From Areca catechu (lineage: Eukaryota > Streptophyta > Magnoliopsida > Arecales > Arecaceae), in assembly GCA_021397845.1 (NCBI GenBank), contig CM038038.1, positions 71,160,748 to 71,224,747 of the forward strand: a DNA stretch of 64,000 nt. The letters are read 5' to 3'. Below, in pieces: positions 35,789 through 44,582 of this stretch; position 1 is the first letter of the stretch, and the number at the start of each line of letters is the position of its first letter. The position numbers were made by a program, and so were the translations under genes. The notes beneath the pieces were generated by a model, which was not told where the DNA came from, ran no database searches, and saw only the letters and a list, made by a program, of their open reading frames with translations.

Positions 35789-37286
35789 TGTTGCCCAGAA
35801 ATGGAGCCCAAGAGGGGGGTGAATTGGGTCTTTTAAAAAATAAAATAATAATGTGAAGGTTTAGTGGTGTTTATGAGTAATAAATTCAATGCACAAGACT
35901 GAATGCAGCAGAAAACAGTAAGTGAATAGCAATAACCAAAGAGAAAGAGAGAAAGAGGGCAATCACACACAAACACAAGGTTTATAGTGGTTTGGTGCAA
36001 GCCTAGCACCTACATCCACTCCCCAAGCCATCCTTGGAAATTCCACTATAATCCAAACAAGATTACAACTGACTTGTTTTTCACAAAGCTCACAAGTCAA
36101 AACCTAAGTTGGTTTTGTCACATAGGCTCACCAACAAACCTCAACACTTATTTTGTCTTCGAGCTTACAAGTTAACCCTAGTTGGTTTTATCCCTTTGGC
36201 TCACCAACAAACCACAACAACCTTCCTTCAAGACACCCTTGAAAGCGAGGTCAAATCACAAGATAAAAATAGATATACAACTTTAAAACTAAGACAAACT
36301 CTCTTCAAGAGTAGAATGGAATATTTGAAGCTCAAGTTGATGCTTTGTCTTGACTCCTCCTTGGAATATCCTTCAAAATGCCTCTTTTGGAATGATGTAA
36401 GGATGAGCTTGTAGGCTTTTTCAGGGAATCAAACTATAAAAGGCTTTTGATGTGGAGTTCTTGAGAGAATATAGGCTTTTTGGCTTTAAATGGACTTCAA
36501 TACACTTCAATGCCTTTAAAATGAGGTTGGTGGAGGTTAAATACACCAAGAAACTTTCAAAAAATGGTTTGTGACCATTGGAGCCTCGGATCTAGCTGTT
36601 TGGAGCTTGAAAAGCAAGTTCTGCAAGTCAGAAAAATAGATCCGTTAGAGCTGTCAGGCTTCAAGTGTCGACACTTGGCTGTCAGGTGTCGATACTTGGC
36701 TGTCAGGTGTCGATACTTGGCTGTCAAGTGTCGACACTTGATTTCTAGGTGTCGACACTTGATTTCTAGGTGTCGACACTTGATGCACAGGTGTCGACAC
36801 TTGACACAAAAATTCTTAAATGACAAAGTTCTGTATTTTCAAAAATCTCAGGCCTTGAGTCAACACTTGGAAACCTAAGTGTCGACATTAGGTGTCAACA
36901 CTTGAGTTCTGGGTGTCGACACTTGGCATGCCAATGATTTTTCTTCGTGCCAAATGCTGAAGTTTCGACACTTGGCTTCCCAGGTATCGACACTTGAGAT
37001 TGAAAAGCTCAGATTCAAGTGCAAATTAGCCTAAAAACATAAATATAAATTTTGAAACTTAAATGGATCATAAACAAATAACAATTAAACATGTAGATGC
37101 CCTTTTTCCATGAAGAGAATGCCCAGATTTGCGAAAAATGCTCCGTGCCATGTCATGCCATGATACATAAATTTTTGAGATTTTGAAGTGCTTTCTTCCT
37201 GAAAACTTATAACTTGAAATACATATTTGTATACAATATCCACTTAATGTTTTGTTATTCATCAAAATCACTAGGTGGAGCCAACA
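35789..37286 (-). repeat. 5' LTR of copia 2
   Basis: It spans TGTTGCCCAGAAATGG to GGAGCCAACA, matching 26295-27774. The motif array at 36662-36985 is better preserved than in the 3' LTR. Confidence 0.92.
36662..36985. repeat. AAGTGTCGACACTT palindrome array in the 5' LTR
   Basis: About 12 copies, the first seven about 21-24 bases apart with CTGTC, TTTCT or ATGCAC linkers. On either strand the array yields artefactual peptides with repeated CRHL. Confidence 0.92.
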
Positions 37287-38803
37287 GGTTGCCTACAAAA
37301 GAAGGCCATCCAAGATTGTTGCCATTAGAAACCATTGAATCAGCTAAATATACATTGCATAATCATCATAGCCTGCATATACAAACCTTAAATCAATTTT
37401 AAAATTGATTACAGAGTTTCTTTAATCTCTAAGCAGTCAATCACCTGATAAGAAAAGATGACAAAATAGGTAAAGCATATTTTTCTTAGTGGTGTACAAT
37501 TACCAAGTTATTTAAGCTTGAACCCTGGCTCCTATACTTGGACTAGTATAATATATGACTTTAGAAGAATCAAGATGATTTTTTGAAAACCATAAACTCA
37601 AACCTAATGTAAGAACAGAATAACATAGTGAAGTACAAAACCTGTGAGGTGCTACTTTGTTCGCATGAAATATATTTGGGCTATGCATGGATGGGGATAA
37701 CCTTACATACTGTCTGACAAACTAATACATGAAGTACGTACTATTTTTGTGCATGTACATACAGTTTCCAGTTTGGCAAAATGTATGGCCAACTTAAATG
37801 TACTGAAGATATGGATATTCTAGCTACTTGGCCCATACCTATCTCAACAAAAAAGAGATTGAATCTTGCACCTACCATTGGCCATAGAGTTTGATTTTTC
37901 TGGCTACCATGACATTGATCCAATTGATGGATTGGAGCTCTGCTCAGCCCTCCATCGCACAACTAATTTAAACATCACTCAATGATGCATTACTTTAGGT
38001 ACCAAAAGAAAATATACAAGGATCCGTATAAATATATATTTAGTCCCATATCATTTATTTATTAGCAAGATCTTGAATATTTTTACGTGGCTAAGAAATT
38101 CAAATAATACTTTTTAGCTAGTTTTTTGAAAAAAAAATTAATTAATAAGAAAACCATCTTATTATATTAACTATGCAAAATTATTTAACATAGTTCCATC
38201 ATATAGTCATAATAGAGGATCTTTGTCAATTTTTATTAAAATTTTTCGAGCTCCACTTCCTGATAATAATAAGAGATGCCAAATTGTTTGTAAAAGTTTT
38301 ATGGTTGTGAGCTCTTCATGGTACCCTTTTTATTAAATAAGGAGAGCCAAGATTCCTAAAGATAAATCGTTCTTTCAATTTATTCTTTCTTTAAAAAATT
38401 TTTTCTGTGTTTTTTAATAATCTACTTAAGCAACAAAAAAAGAAATCCCATAAAAAAATCTCCAATTAATACACTTTGATTTCATAACAGTTTTCAATTT
38501 TAAAAATTTAAACGATCATGTTATGAACATCTCCACTGTTCAATAACACAAGTCATTCCACTTCCAATTGTGACCATCCTTGCCACGATCTTGATTTTTT
38601 ACCAACCTCCTCAATAGTCTCTATTCTTCCAATCTAGTTAAAAATGATTATGTAAAAAAATGTATTAAGAATAATGAATTTAAAATCGATTTGTTAATCT
38701 ACATTCCGAGCATCGATTTGTTAGAACTACATTGAATAGGACAATCATGTAACTACATATATACCCTACTTGAATATACCCTAAAATGGCAAAAAAAAAA
38801 AAA
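37287..38803 (-). other. upstream region of CACTA B beyond the copia insertion
   Basis: 1.5 kb of AT-rich DNA without convincing coding sequence. It is probably 5' intron or leader of the TNP2 gene, whose likely first exon is the GC-rich patch just to the right. Confidence 0.55.
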
Positions 38804-38829
38804 TTAACCTAAGAAAATTAAGAAAAATA

Positions 38830-39052
38830 CTTGATAACCGGACAAGTGAAGCTGGGTGGGTAATGCGATGGAGATGAAGGTGCCGGAGATCGAGCTTCGG
38901 CGGCGAGGGACCGAAAGTAACCATCGGAGATGAAGGAGCAGGGAGAGGGAGGAGGAAGAGGGAGAGGGAGAAGGAGAAAGACGGGGTTCGGGTGGCGGCG
39001 GCTGAGGTGAATGAAAACTAGGGCACGGGTGGGAGGGGGGAAATGAAAAGCT
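38830..39052 (-). promoter_or_regulatory. GC-rich patch, likely 5' leader/first exon of CACTA B genes
   Basis: In contrast to the AT-rich surroundings, this patch has dense CCG/CTC repeats. On the minus strand it runs from the subterminal array through a CT-rich stretch (CTTCTCCCTCTCCCTCTTCC type) into GCCGCCG-like text. It sits just inside the end from which the transposase gene is read, where CACTA elements usually have the promoter and leader. The overlapping 114-codon ORF is Ser/Pro-rich low complexity and probably not a protein. Confidence 0.5.
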
Positions 39053-39294
39053 AGCGACGCTTTTTCCGGTGACGCTTCTAAGCGTCGGAAGATGTCGACA
39101 CTTTCTAAATGTGTCGGCGGGTTTGTGGGCGGCGACGCTTATATGCATCGTTAAATTCTTGAAGTCCGGCGATGCTTATAAGCATCGGAAGATGCCAATG
39201 CTTTCTAAAAGCGTCGGTGGGTATGCGGGAGCTCCCGATGCTTTCCAAAAGCATCGGGATAAAACCGTTGGGAATTCACTATTCCGTTGTAGTG
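39053..39294. repeat. CACTA B right terminus and subterminal palindromes
   Basis: At least six units of the GCGACGCTT..AAGCGTCG or CGATGCTT..AAGCATCG type, ending in TTGTAGTG. The array mirrors 19106-19400. Confidence 0.9.
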
Positions 39295-39297
39295 ATA

Positions 39298-40072
39298 CTT
39301 CTGAAGTAAATAAAGACATAAATATAATTTAATTAAATTCTTTTTTAAGAAAATATAAGTAGAAAGGATTAAGATGCTCAGAAAATTAAGATGTTTAGAG
39401 ATACATGTTTAAAATTTATATTATGAAGTTGTTAAACTATTAACTATGGCCTTATCTTGAATTCACATTGAATAGGATAGGATGAAAAAAAAATCAATTG
39501 CACTACAATATATATATATATATATAATTTTCTTATTTATTGAATAGGATAGGATATACATATATAATTTTGTTATTGAATAGGATAGGATGAAAAAAAT
39601 TCAATTGCAGTTAACCCAGACCGAGAATAAGATCCATAATTTTTCAACAAGTTAATAATAATAGGGGTGGTCTCTGGATCACTTGGTCGAGTGGAGGAAA
39701 AGACACTGAAGAGGAACAGGGGAGCTGGAGATTAATCGAGGATTATCGATTTACAAATTACAATTCTTTTATTTATAAAAAATAATAATTAGGGTAAAAA
39801 GTTTAAGTATTTTAAAATTTAATCACTAATAAATAATAATTAATAAAATATATTTAATATAATATATATTGATTATATATATTTAGATATTAAAAAAATT
39901 CAGACCGTGTTCGGGTCAGGTGTATATCTATCCAGTTCCGGTCCAAATCTAAAGTGAAGCATTCAGGTTTTATCCAAACTTGTTCCAAACCTAGTCAAAG
40001 CATTGACTACCCGGCCCAATCGAGTCGAGCCGGGTCGGGTACCTATGGGTTTGGATTTTGTTGCCATCCCCA
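39298..40072. other. right arm of the hAT-like element
   Basis: Non-coding. It contains three copies of TTGAATAGGATAGGAT (about 39468, 39540 and 39577), the first and third followed by GAAAAAAA and a CAATTGCA tract, and a (TA)n run near 39510. The end carries GGGTCGGGTACC-like sequence and the inverted terminus. Confidence 0.7.
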
Positions 40073-40080
40073 GTCGGGTA

Positions 40081-41644
40081 ATTGATTTAAAGTGTCATAT
40101 GTAGACTAGAACCTTGGCCAGGCACATCATTTATGCTTGCCATTGAACTTAAGACTTCATCTCTATCTATGATCATCCGAGAAGAAACATTGATGGCTAG
40201 TAAAACAAATATTTTCGTGCATATGGTACGACGAATGTCATTGTTATAAATTGGACATACTTTATAAGTTTTCATGCACCACCCAGAAACATTGTTGTAT
40301 GCTAGAAAATTGTTAACTATCTAAAGCGGTGTTGTGTGCATGTAAAAGATGCCTCCTATGATATGATTATATGTTTCATACCCTTCTTCCTACAAGTATT
40401 GCAACTCTTTGATCAACATTTCTAAAAATTCATTTATGTCTCTTCCAAGGGTGCGAGGATCAGGGATCAACATGGCCAGTAGATTAAAAGGTAATTTCAT
40501 ATACTTCCAAAGTGGTAAATTCTATGGAAACACCATAATGGGCCACATATTTTATGTAGTGCTAAGATTATCATATGTATTAAACCCATCTATTGCTAGC
40601 CCTAGCTTGACATTTTGTGAACCAGCAACCATGGATATTCATGATAAAAATGTTTCCATGCACCTCTATTTGATGGATGTCTCATGACATCATCGTCGAA
40701 GTTGTTTCCCTCCTTATGCCATCGCATGTCAGAAGCAGTATGCCTCGACATGAACAATTGTCACAATTATGGCATAATTGAAAAGTACTGCAAAACCTTG
40801 CACGATATATTCTTTTTCTTTTCACCCTTATCATGACTTTCATTTTACCTACTTGAATAACAAATTGGGCATGCTTATAGATTTTTTTTATTCTTACAAA
40901 ATAGAATATAATCATCTAGACATGCATATATCTTTTTACAGCATAAGCCCAAGTCATCGACTCCTAACCCAAGTCCCTTCAATAGTTTTTTGGGTTCGTA
41001 ATGACTTGACGAAAGTAACTCTCCCTCTGGTAGTAGATCCTTCAAAAATATGAATAACTAATTGAATGAGTTGTTTGATCACTTACCAAGTGTCTTTTTA
41101 TATAATAACTTTATTATAGCAGACAATAGAGAGTACCTCTTATAATCAAGATAAACATCACTGTACGCATCTTTTAATAGACACTTGAATCTATCGTTCA
41201 CATGCATATTATTCTCATCCTTGGCCAATTGTCTTGGGATGGGATGCTGATGTAAAGATTCCACTTCTATGTTTGCTTCAAATAACTCTAGGAAAAGATT
41301 CTCTAAAATTCTCCTATCTTTTGAACCTAGTATTTGCCTTTCACAAGTGGGTGATTTAGATATAGACATAGCATTTATGGGTCTTCTAGACAACATTCTC
41401 AAGTTAGTCAGCAAATTTTCACTGTGACAAATTTGTCTCTTATAAGTTACTTCCATGATGTGTCATATAAATGATTCTGAATGTCTAGTAGGGTATACCA
41501 AAATAGATTCCTATATCGATGACATGTACAACAAGCTTTTCCATCTTTTCTAGTGTGACTGGATGCCATGTTCATGAAAGATGTCACACCTGCAATATCC
41601 TTGAGACAGGACTTATTGCACAATGACATCCAACTACGATCCAT
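40081..41644 (-). pseudogene. tnp2: N-terminal half of CACTA A transposase (TNP2), decayed
   Basis: 41644 begins MDRSWMSLCNKSCLKDI followed by CTCHRYRN, the zinc-binding N-terminus of TNP2 transposases in degenerate form. 41456-41079 continues with the acidic linker and FKCLLKDAYSDVYLDYKRYS. Around 40620-40420 broken frames give an LALDGFNTY-like segment, a WPIMVFP..NLPLWKYMKL segment and TLGRDINEFLEMLIKELQ, the TNP2 core motifs also seen intact at 24.3-24.6 kb. The rest lies at 18733-17694, beyond the nested insertion. Many stops are present; it is dead. Confidence 0.78.
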
Positions 41645-41688
41645 TTATACTTGTTTATGATGCAAATTATACAATTAATCTTATGTAA

Positions 41689-42453
41689 TGTTGGGATATC
41701 CCGATTCAGCTACAAACCGGACTCCGGTTCGATTGGTCGAAGTCCTTTCTCTCTAGACTATGAACTTCGGACCAAGCAAGGGACATGCCAACTGCAGGCA
41801 ACCCAAGGCTTCACACCAGACCACAACATCCGGAGGCCGGTCCTTCGGGTAACGTCTTCGACCTTGACCGAAGACCAAACTTTTCATCGACTTTCGAAGG
41901 CACGTACTTCGGTCCCCGTCGTAGACACGATCTCTGGCCCCGGGGAAATACCAAGTCTTCGGCCCATGCAAGGGGAAACCTGAAGCTTGGACCACAATCT
42001 AGTCCAGAAAGGTAACTGTAACCAACGGTTACAATGGACACTCATCATGCCATGATCATGGCACGTGACTCCTGCTGCCACACCTCCGATATGGTCGGAA
42101 CTGCTCAATGACAACCCACGATCGCCAATCATGGAAGAGATTGGCTCCCCATGATCACCGAAAAAGGAGCGGGACGCAGGCCAGAGGCCCTCTTTTACAT
42201 AAGGGTAAGAAGGATGGTCTGGGAGGTACACATGAACACCCTCACTCACATACATTGATACATTCTCCAAGAGCCTTCCCTCTCCCACTCTCGACACCTT
42301 CCCCATTCTGTGGCTGGAATCTGTTACTGACTTAGGCATCGGAGGGTCCCCCACTAGAACAACTCCGGTAAGGGACTTTTTTGCAGGTGAACCAGGGAGC
42401 GGTCCTACGATGCAGCGGCTTCGACCGACCGATCCAGGGACTCCACGCCAATA
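41689..42453 (+). repeat. 5' LTR of Tat copy A
   Basis: Nearly identical to 52308-53063 apart from small indels. A weak TATA-like CTTTTACATAAGG near 42190 takes the place of TATAAATAG seen in copy B at 54302. GCATCGGAG..CCCC..ACTCCGG is conserved in the leader. Confidence 0.93.
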
Positions 42454-42454
42454 G

Positions 42455-42470
42455 ATTGGCGCACCAGGAA
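42455..42470 (+). other. primer-binding site of Tat copy A
   Basis: GATTGGCGCACCAGGA directly follows the LTR. The same text (ATTGGCGTGCCAGG) follows the LTR of copy B at 54554. It is of the GGCGC..CCAGG type used by several plant Tat elements; I do not assign the tRNA. Confidence 0.65.
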
Positions 42471-42517
42471 GGGGGGCATTAAAATTTTTTTAAGCTCCCT
42501 CCCGGACAAGGGGAAGT

Positions 42518-44113
42518 GTGAAGTTTTCGATAGCAAGAGGAAAAGCTCCAATCGCTTATACAAGCCGGAGTCATGCCCCGTCTCAAGGGGGTGTACCCCT
42601 GGAGGAGAACGATGTTCCACCTTCCACAGTTGTTGTGGAATTACAGCAGTTTGAAGCTCTTGTGAACCAGGTCACTAACCTTACGGCCATGGTTCAAGAA
42701 TTCCAAGACAGAGCCTTTCTGGTGGGGAACCCACCGGCCGCCTCTAGACACAGCTCTCGATCCCGAAGAAAGAGAGCCCCACAGGAGGATTCTACACATC
42801 CCTCCCCCCATTCTCGGCCCTCTCCTAAAGGCCAAACTTCAAGATTGCCTAGGTCTGCTAATTCCCTACATAAAGGGAAAAGGCCTAGGCAAACTCCCTC
42901 ATCCTCCTCCGGAGACTCTACTCCTGTGGAGAGAGTGCCGAAGCAGACTCCCGATTATGATGGGAGATTCAGAGCTATCGAGTCAGAGATGGCGAAGGTG
43001 CGAGAGCAGAGAATACGAGATCTGAAGGATCCCGATGACTTGATTGTGGATGACCTGTGCCCACCCTACACCAACCGCATCATGGCCGAGGTCATTCCCC
43101 GGCACTTCAAGGTTCCCCAGATGGAACCCTATGACAGCACCTCCAACCCCCTCGATCATCTGGACAGCTTCAAGGCCCATATGATGATACAAGGAGCTTC
43201 AGACGCGATGTACTACTTAGCATTCTCGGCTACCTTGAAGAAGTCCGCTCGGATGTGGTACTCGAGCCTGCATCCAAATACCATCGATTCCTTTTTTGAG
43301 TTAGAAAAATTGTTTGTCTTGCATTTCAGGACCTGCCGCAAGATCCCTCGGAATGCGGACACACTGTTCTTCCTTCACTAGAATGAAGGAGAAAGCCTGT
43401 GAGATTATATCTCCAGGTTTAATGCGGCCATGCTTGAGATCCCAGATCTTAATGAGCATGTGGCCATGTCAGCACTGAAGAAGGGGCTTCGTACCTCCAG
43501 GATTACTTTCTTCCTGGATAAGAAGTTCCCTAAAAGCTACGTTGAGCTCCTGTCAAGGGCTCAGAAATACACCGATGCTGAAGAGCAGGCGGCGAATCGA
43601 TGACTGATTGAAGGGAAACCTCCTTCAAAAAAGAAGAATAACAGGGGACAAGGTCCCCAAACTTTCAATAACAATGGTGGCAAATATACAGACCGCCGAA
43701 GAAGTCCTCCCAGGCCTAGAGCGTTGGGAGGATGATTCGACTCTTACACCCTCCTCAACCTCCCTCGAGAGAAGATCCTCATGGAGATAGAAAAAGAAAA
43801 CTATCTCCAATGGCCCCGTCCCATGAAGGCCTCCTCTTCCATCAGGAACAGGAATAAATACTGCCGATTCCATTGAGACCACGGCCATAACATAGAAGAG
43901 TGCATCCAGCTGAAGGATGCAATTGAGGATCTCATCAAGAGGGGATACTTGGGGCGGTACATCGATCGCCAAGGACCCTGGTCGAAAGCAACAGTTTCCC
44001 AGCCACCTCCCGAAGAGGCCGAATTACTAAATCAATGGCCCACCAACGGAGGTGTAGGAATGATACACCGACTCACCAACTGGAGAAGGGATGAGGACGA
44101 TGCCCCAAAGTGA
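42518..44113 (+). pseudogene. gag: gag of Tat copy A, several stops
   Basis: The frame opens at 42518 and is uninterrupted to the TAG at 43379. It contains a basic Ser/Pro-rich N-terminal half and the gag core RHFKVPQMEPYDSTSNPLDH, LDSFKAHMMIQGASDAMYYL and FFELEKLFVLHFRTC. Beyond the stop the same frame continues with LDKKFPKSYVELLSRAQKYT and a CRFH..HGHNIEEC knuckle-like motif near 43870, with further TGA codons near 43409, 43602 and 43731. Copy B at 61.8 kb keeps sense codons (CAG, CGA, CGA) at the first three of these four sites. Gag forms the particle; this copy cannot make it whole. Confidence 0.88.
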
Positions 44114-44136
44114 CTTAAAGACACAACTCTATCCTC

Positions 44137-44560
44137 TTCTCCGACGACGACCTTGCGAGAGTTCGGCTCCCACATGATGATCCTCTTGTAATTTCGACCG
44201 TAGTGGCCAATTATGATGTACAACGGATCCTTGTTGATAATGGAAGTTTGATTGATGTCTTGATGTACGATGCATTCTCTAAAATGTGTTGGCCTAGACA
44301 TCAACTGCAAAGATATCCCATACCGCTCTCTGGTTTTGGGGGCAACCAAGTTTTTGCTGAATGGAAAATAGTGTTGTTTGTAACCCTTCGCATCGAACCT
44401 CGATAAAAGACACTGCCAATCAACTTCATGGTGGTCCGGATCCCCTCAACATACAATATTATTCTGGGGTGGCCTACCTTGAACAGATTTTGAACCGTAA
44501 TCTCCTCTCACTACCTCTTGGTGCACTTCCCCACCAAGAACGGTGTTGGAGAAGTTAGAG
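44137..44560 (+). pseudogene. protease region of Tat copy A
   Basis: FSDDDLARVRLPHDDPLVIS and RILVDNGSLIDVLMYDAF are the standard lead-in and active-site region of plant Tat proteases, with DNGS in the catalytic position. The frame differs from gag upstream and pol downstream. After 44405 the expected continuation shifts frame and reads MVVRIPSTYNIILGWPTLNR, then an EVRGNQRTTRQ segment. There are one stop and two frameshifts. Confidence 0.8.
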
Positions 44561-44582
44561 GAAACCAGAGGACGACACGGCA

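Larger units (their letters stand above)
26295..37286 (-). mobile_element. Ty1/copia element 2, SIRE/Maximus type, full length
   Basis: A minus-strand element of 10,992 bp. It has a 5' LTR at 35789-37286, a PBS at 35775-35786, gag at 35731-34043, pol at about 34036-30920, an env-like ORF region at about 29986-28451, a purine-rich tract next to the 3' LTR, and a 3' LTR at 26295-27774. The copia domain order (protease, integrase, RT, RNase H) and the extra ORF after pol place it in the SIRE/Maximus lineage. Roughly ten stops in gag and pol make it inactive. The LTRs differ by several percent, mostly by transitions. Confidence 0.92.
19106..39294 (-). mobile_element. CACTA (En/Spm) transposon B, 20.2 kb including an inserted copia
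   Basis: The ends are CACTACAGTGAAAC (19106) and TTCCGTTGTAGTG (39294), sharing a perfect CACTACA core, with the 3-bp duplication ATA at 19103-19105 and 39295-39297. Both ends have matching subterminal palindrome arrays. The minus strand carries a TNP2-type transposase (25551-21803) followed by a TnpA-like gene (21660-19865). A copia of 10,992 bp is inserted at 26295-37286, so the CACTA itself is about 9.2 kb. Confidence 0.92.
18742..40072. mobile_element. short hAT-like element, split by CACTA B
   Basis: The ends are TAGGGATGGCAA (18742) and TTGCCATCCCCA (40072), inverted repeats with one mismatch in 12. An exact 8-bp duplication GTCGGGTA flanks them (18734-18741 and 40073-40080), the size expected for hAT. 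Removing the CACTA inserted at 19106-39294 leaves about 1.14 kb with no transposase, so it is a non-autonomous element. Both ends carry GGGTCGGGT-like stretches. It lies inside the TNP2 gene of CACTA A. Confidence 0.85.

Noticed and set aside
36557..36878. ORFs with repeated CRHL peptides on both strands
   Set aside because: They arise from translating the palindrome array, appear on both strands and in three places, and lie inside LTRs or a spacer.
36662..36985. CRISPR-like array of regularly spaced repeats
   Set aside because: Repeats are only 14 bp, palindromic, with short similar linkers, and lie in both LTRs of a plant copia element.
39502..39525. CACTACAATATATAT as a possible further CACTA end
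   Set aside because: No subterminal repeats, no partner end and no duplication; it is a chance match next to a TA microsatellite.
41753..42354. Several overlapping minus-strand ORFs repeated at 52243-52751
   Set aside because: They fall within the Tat LTRs and reflect LTR duplication, not genes.
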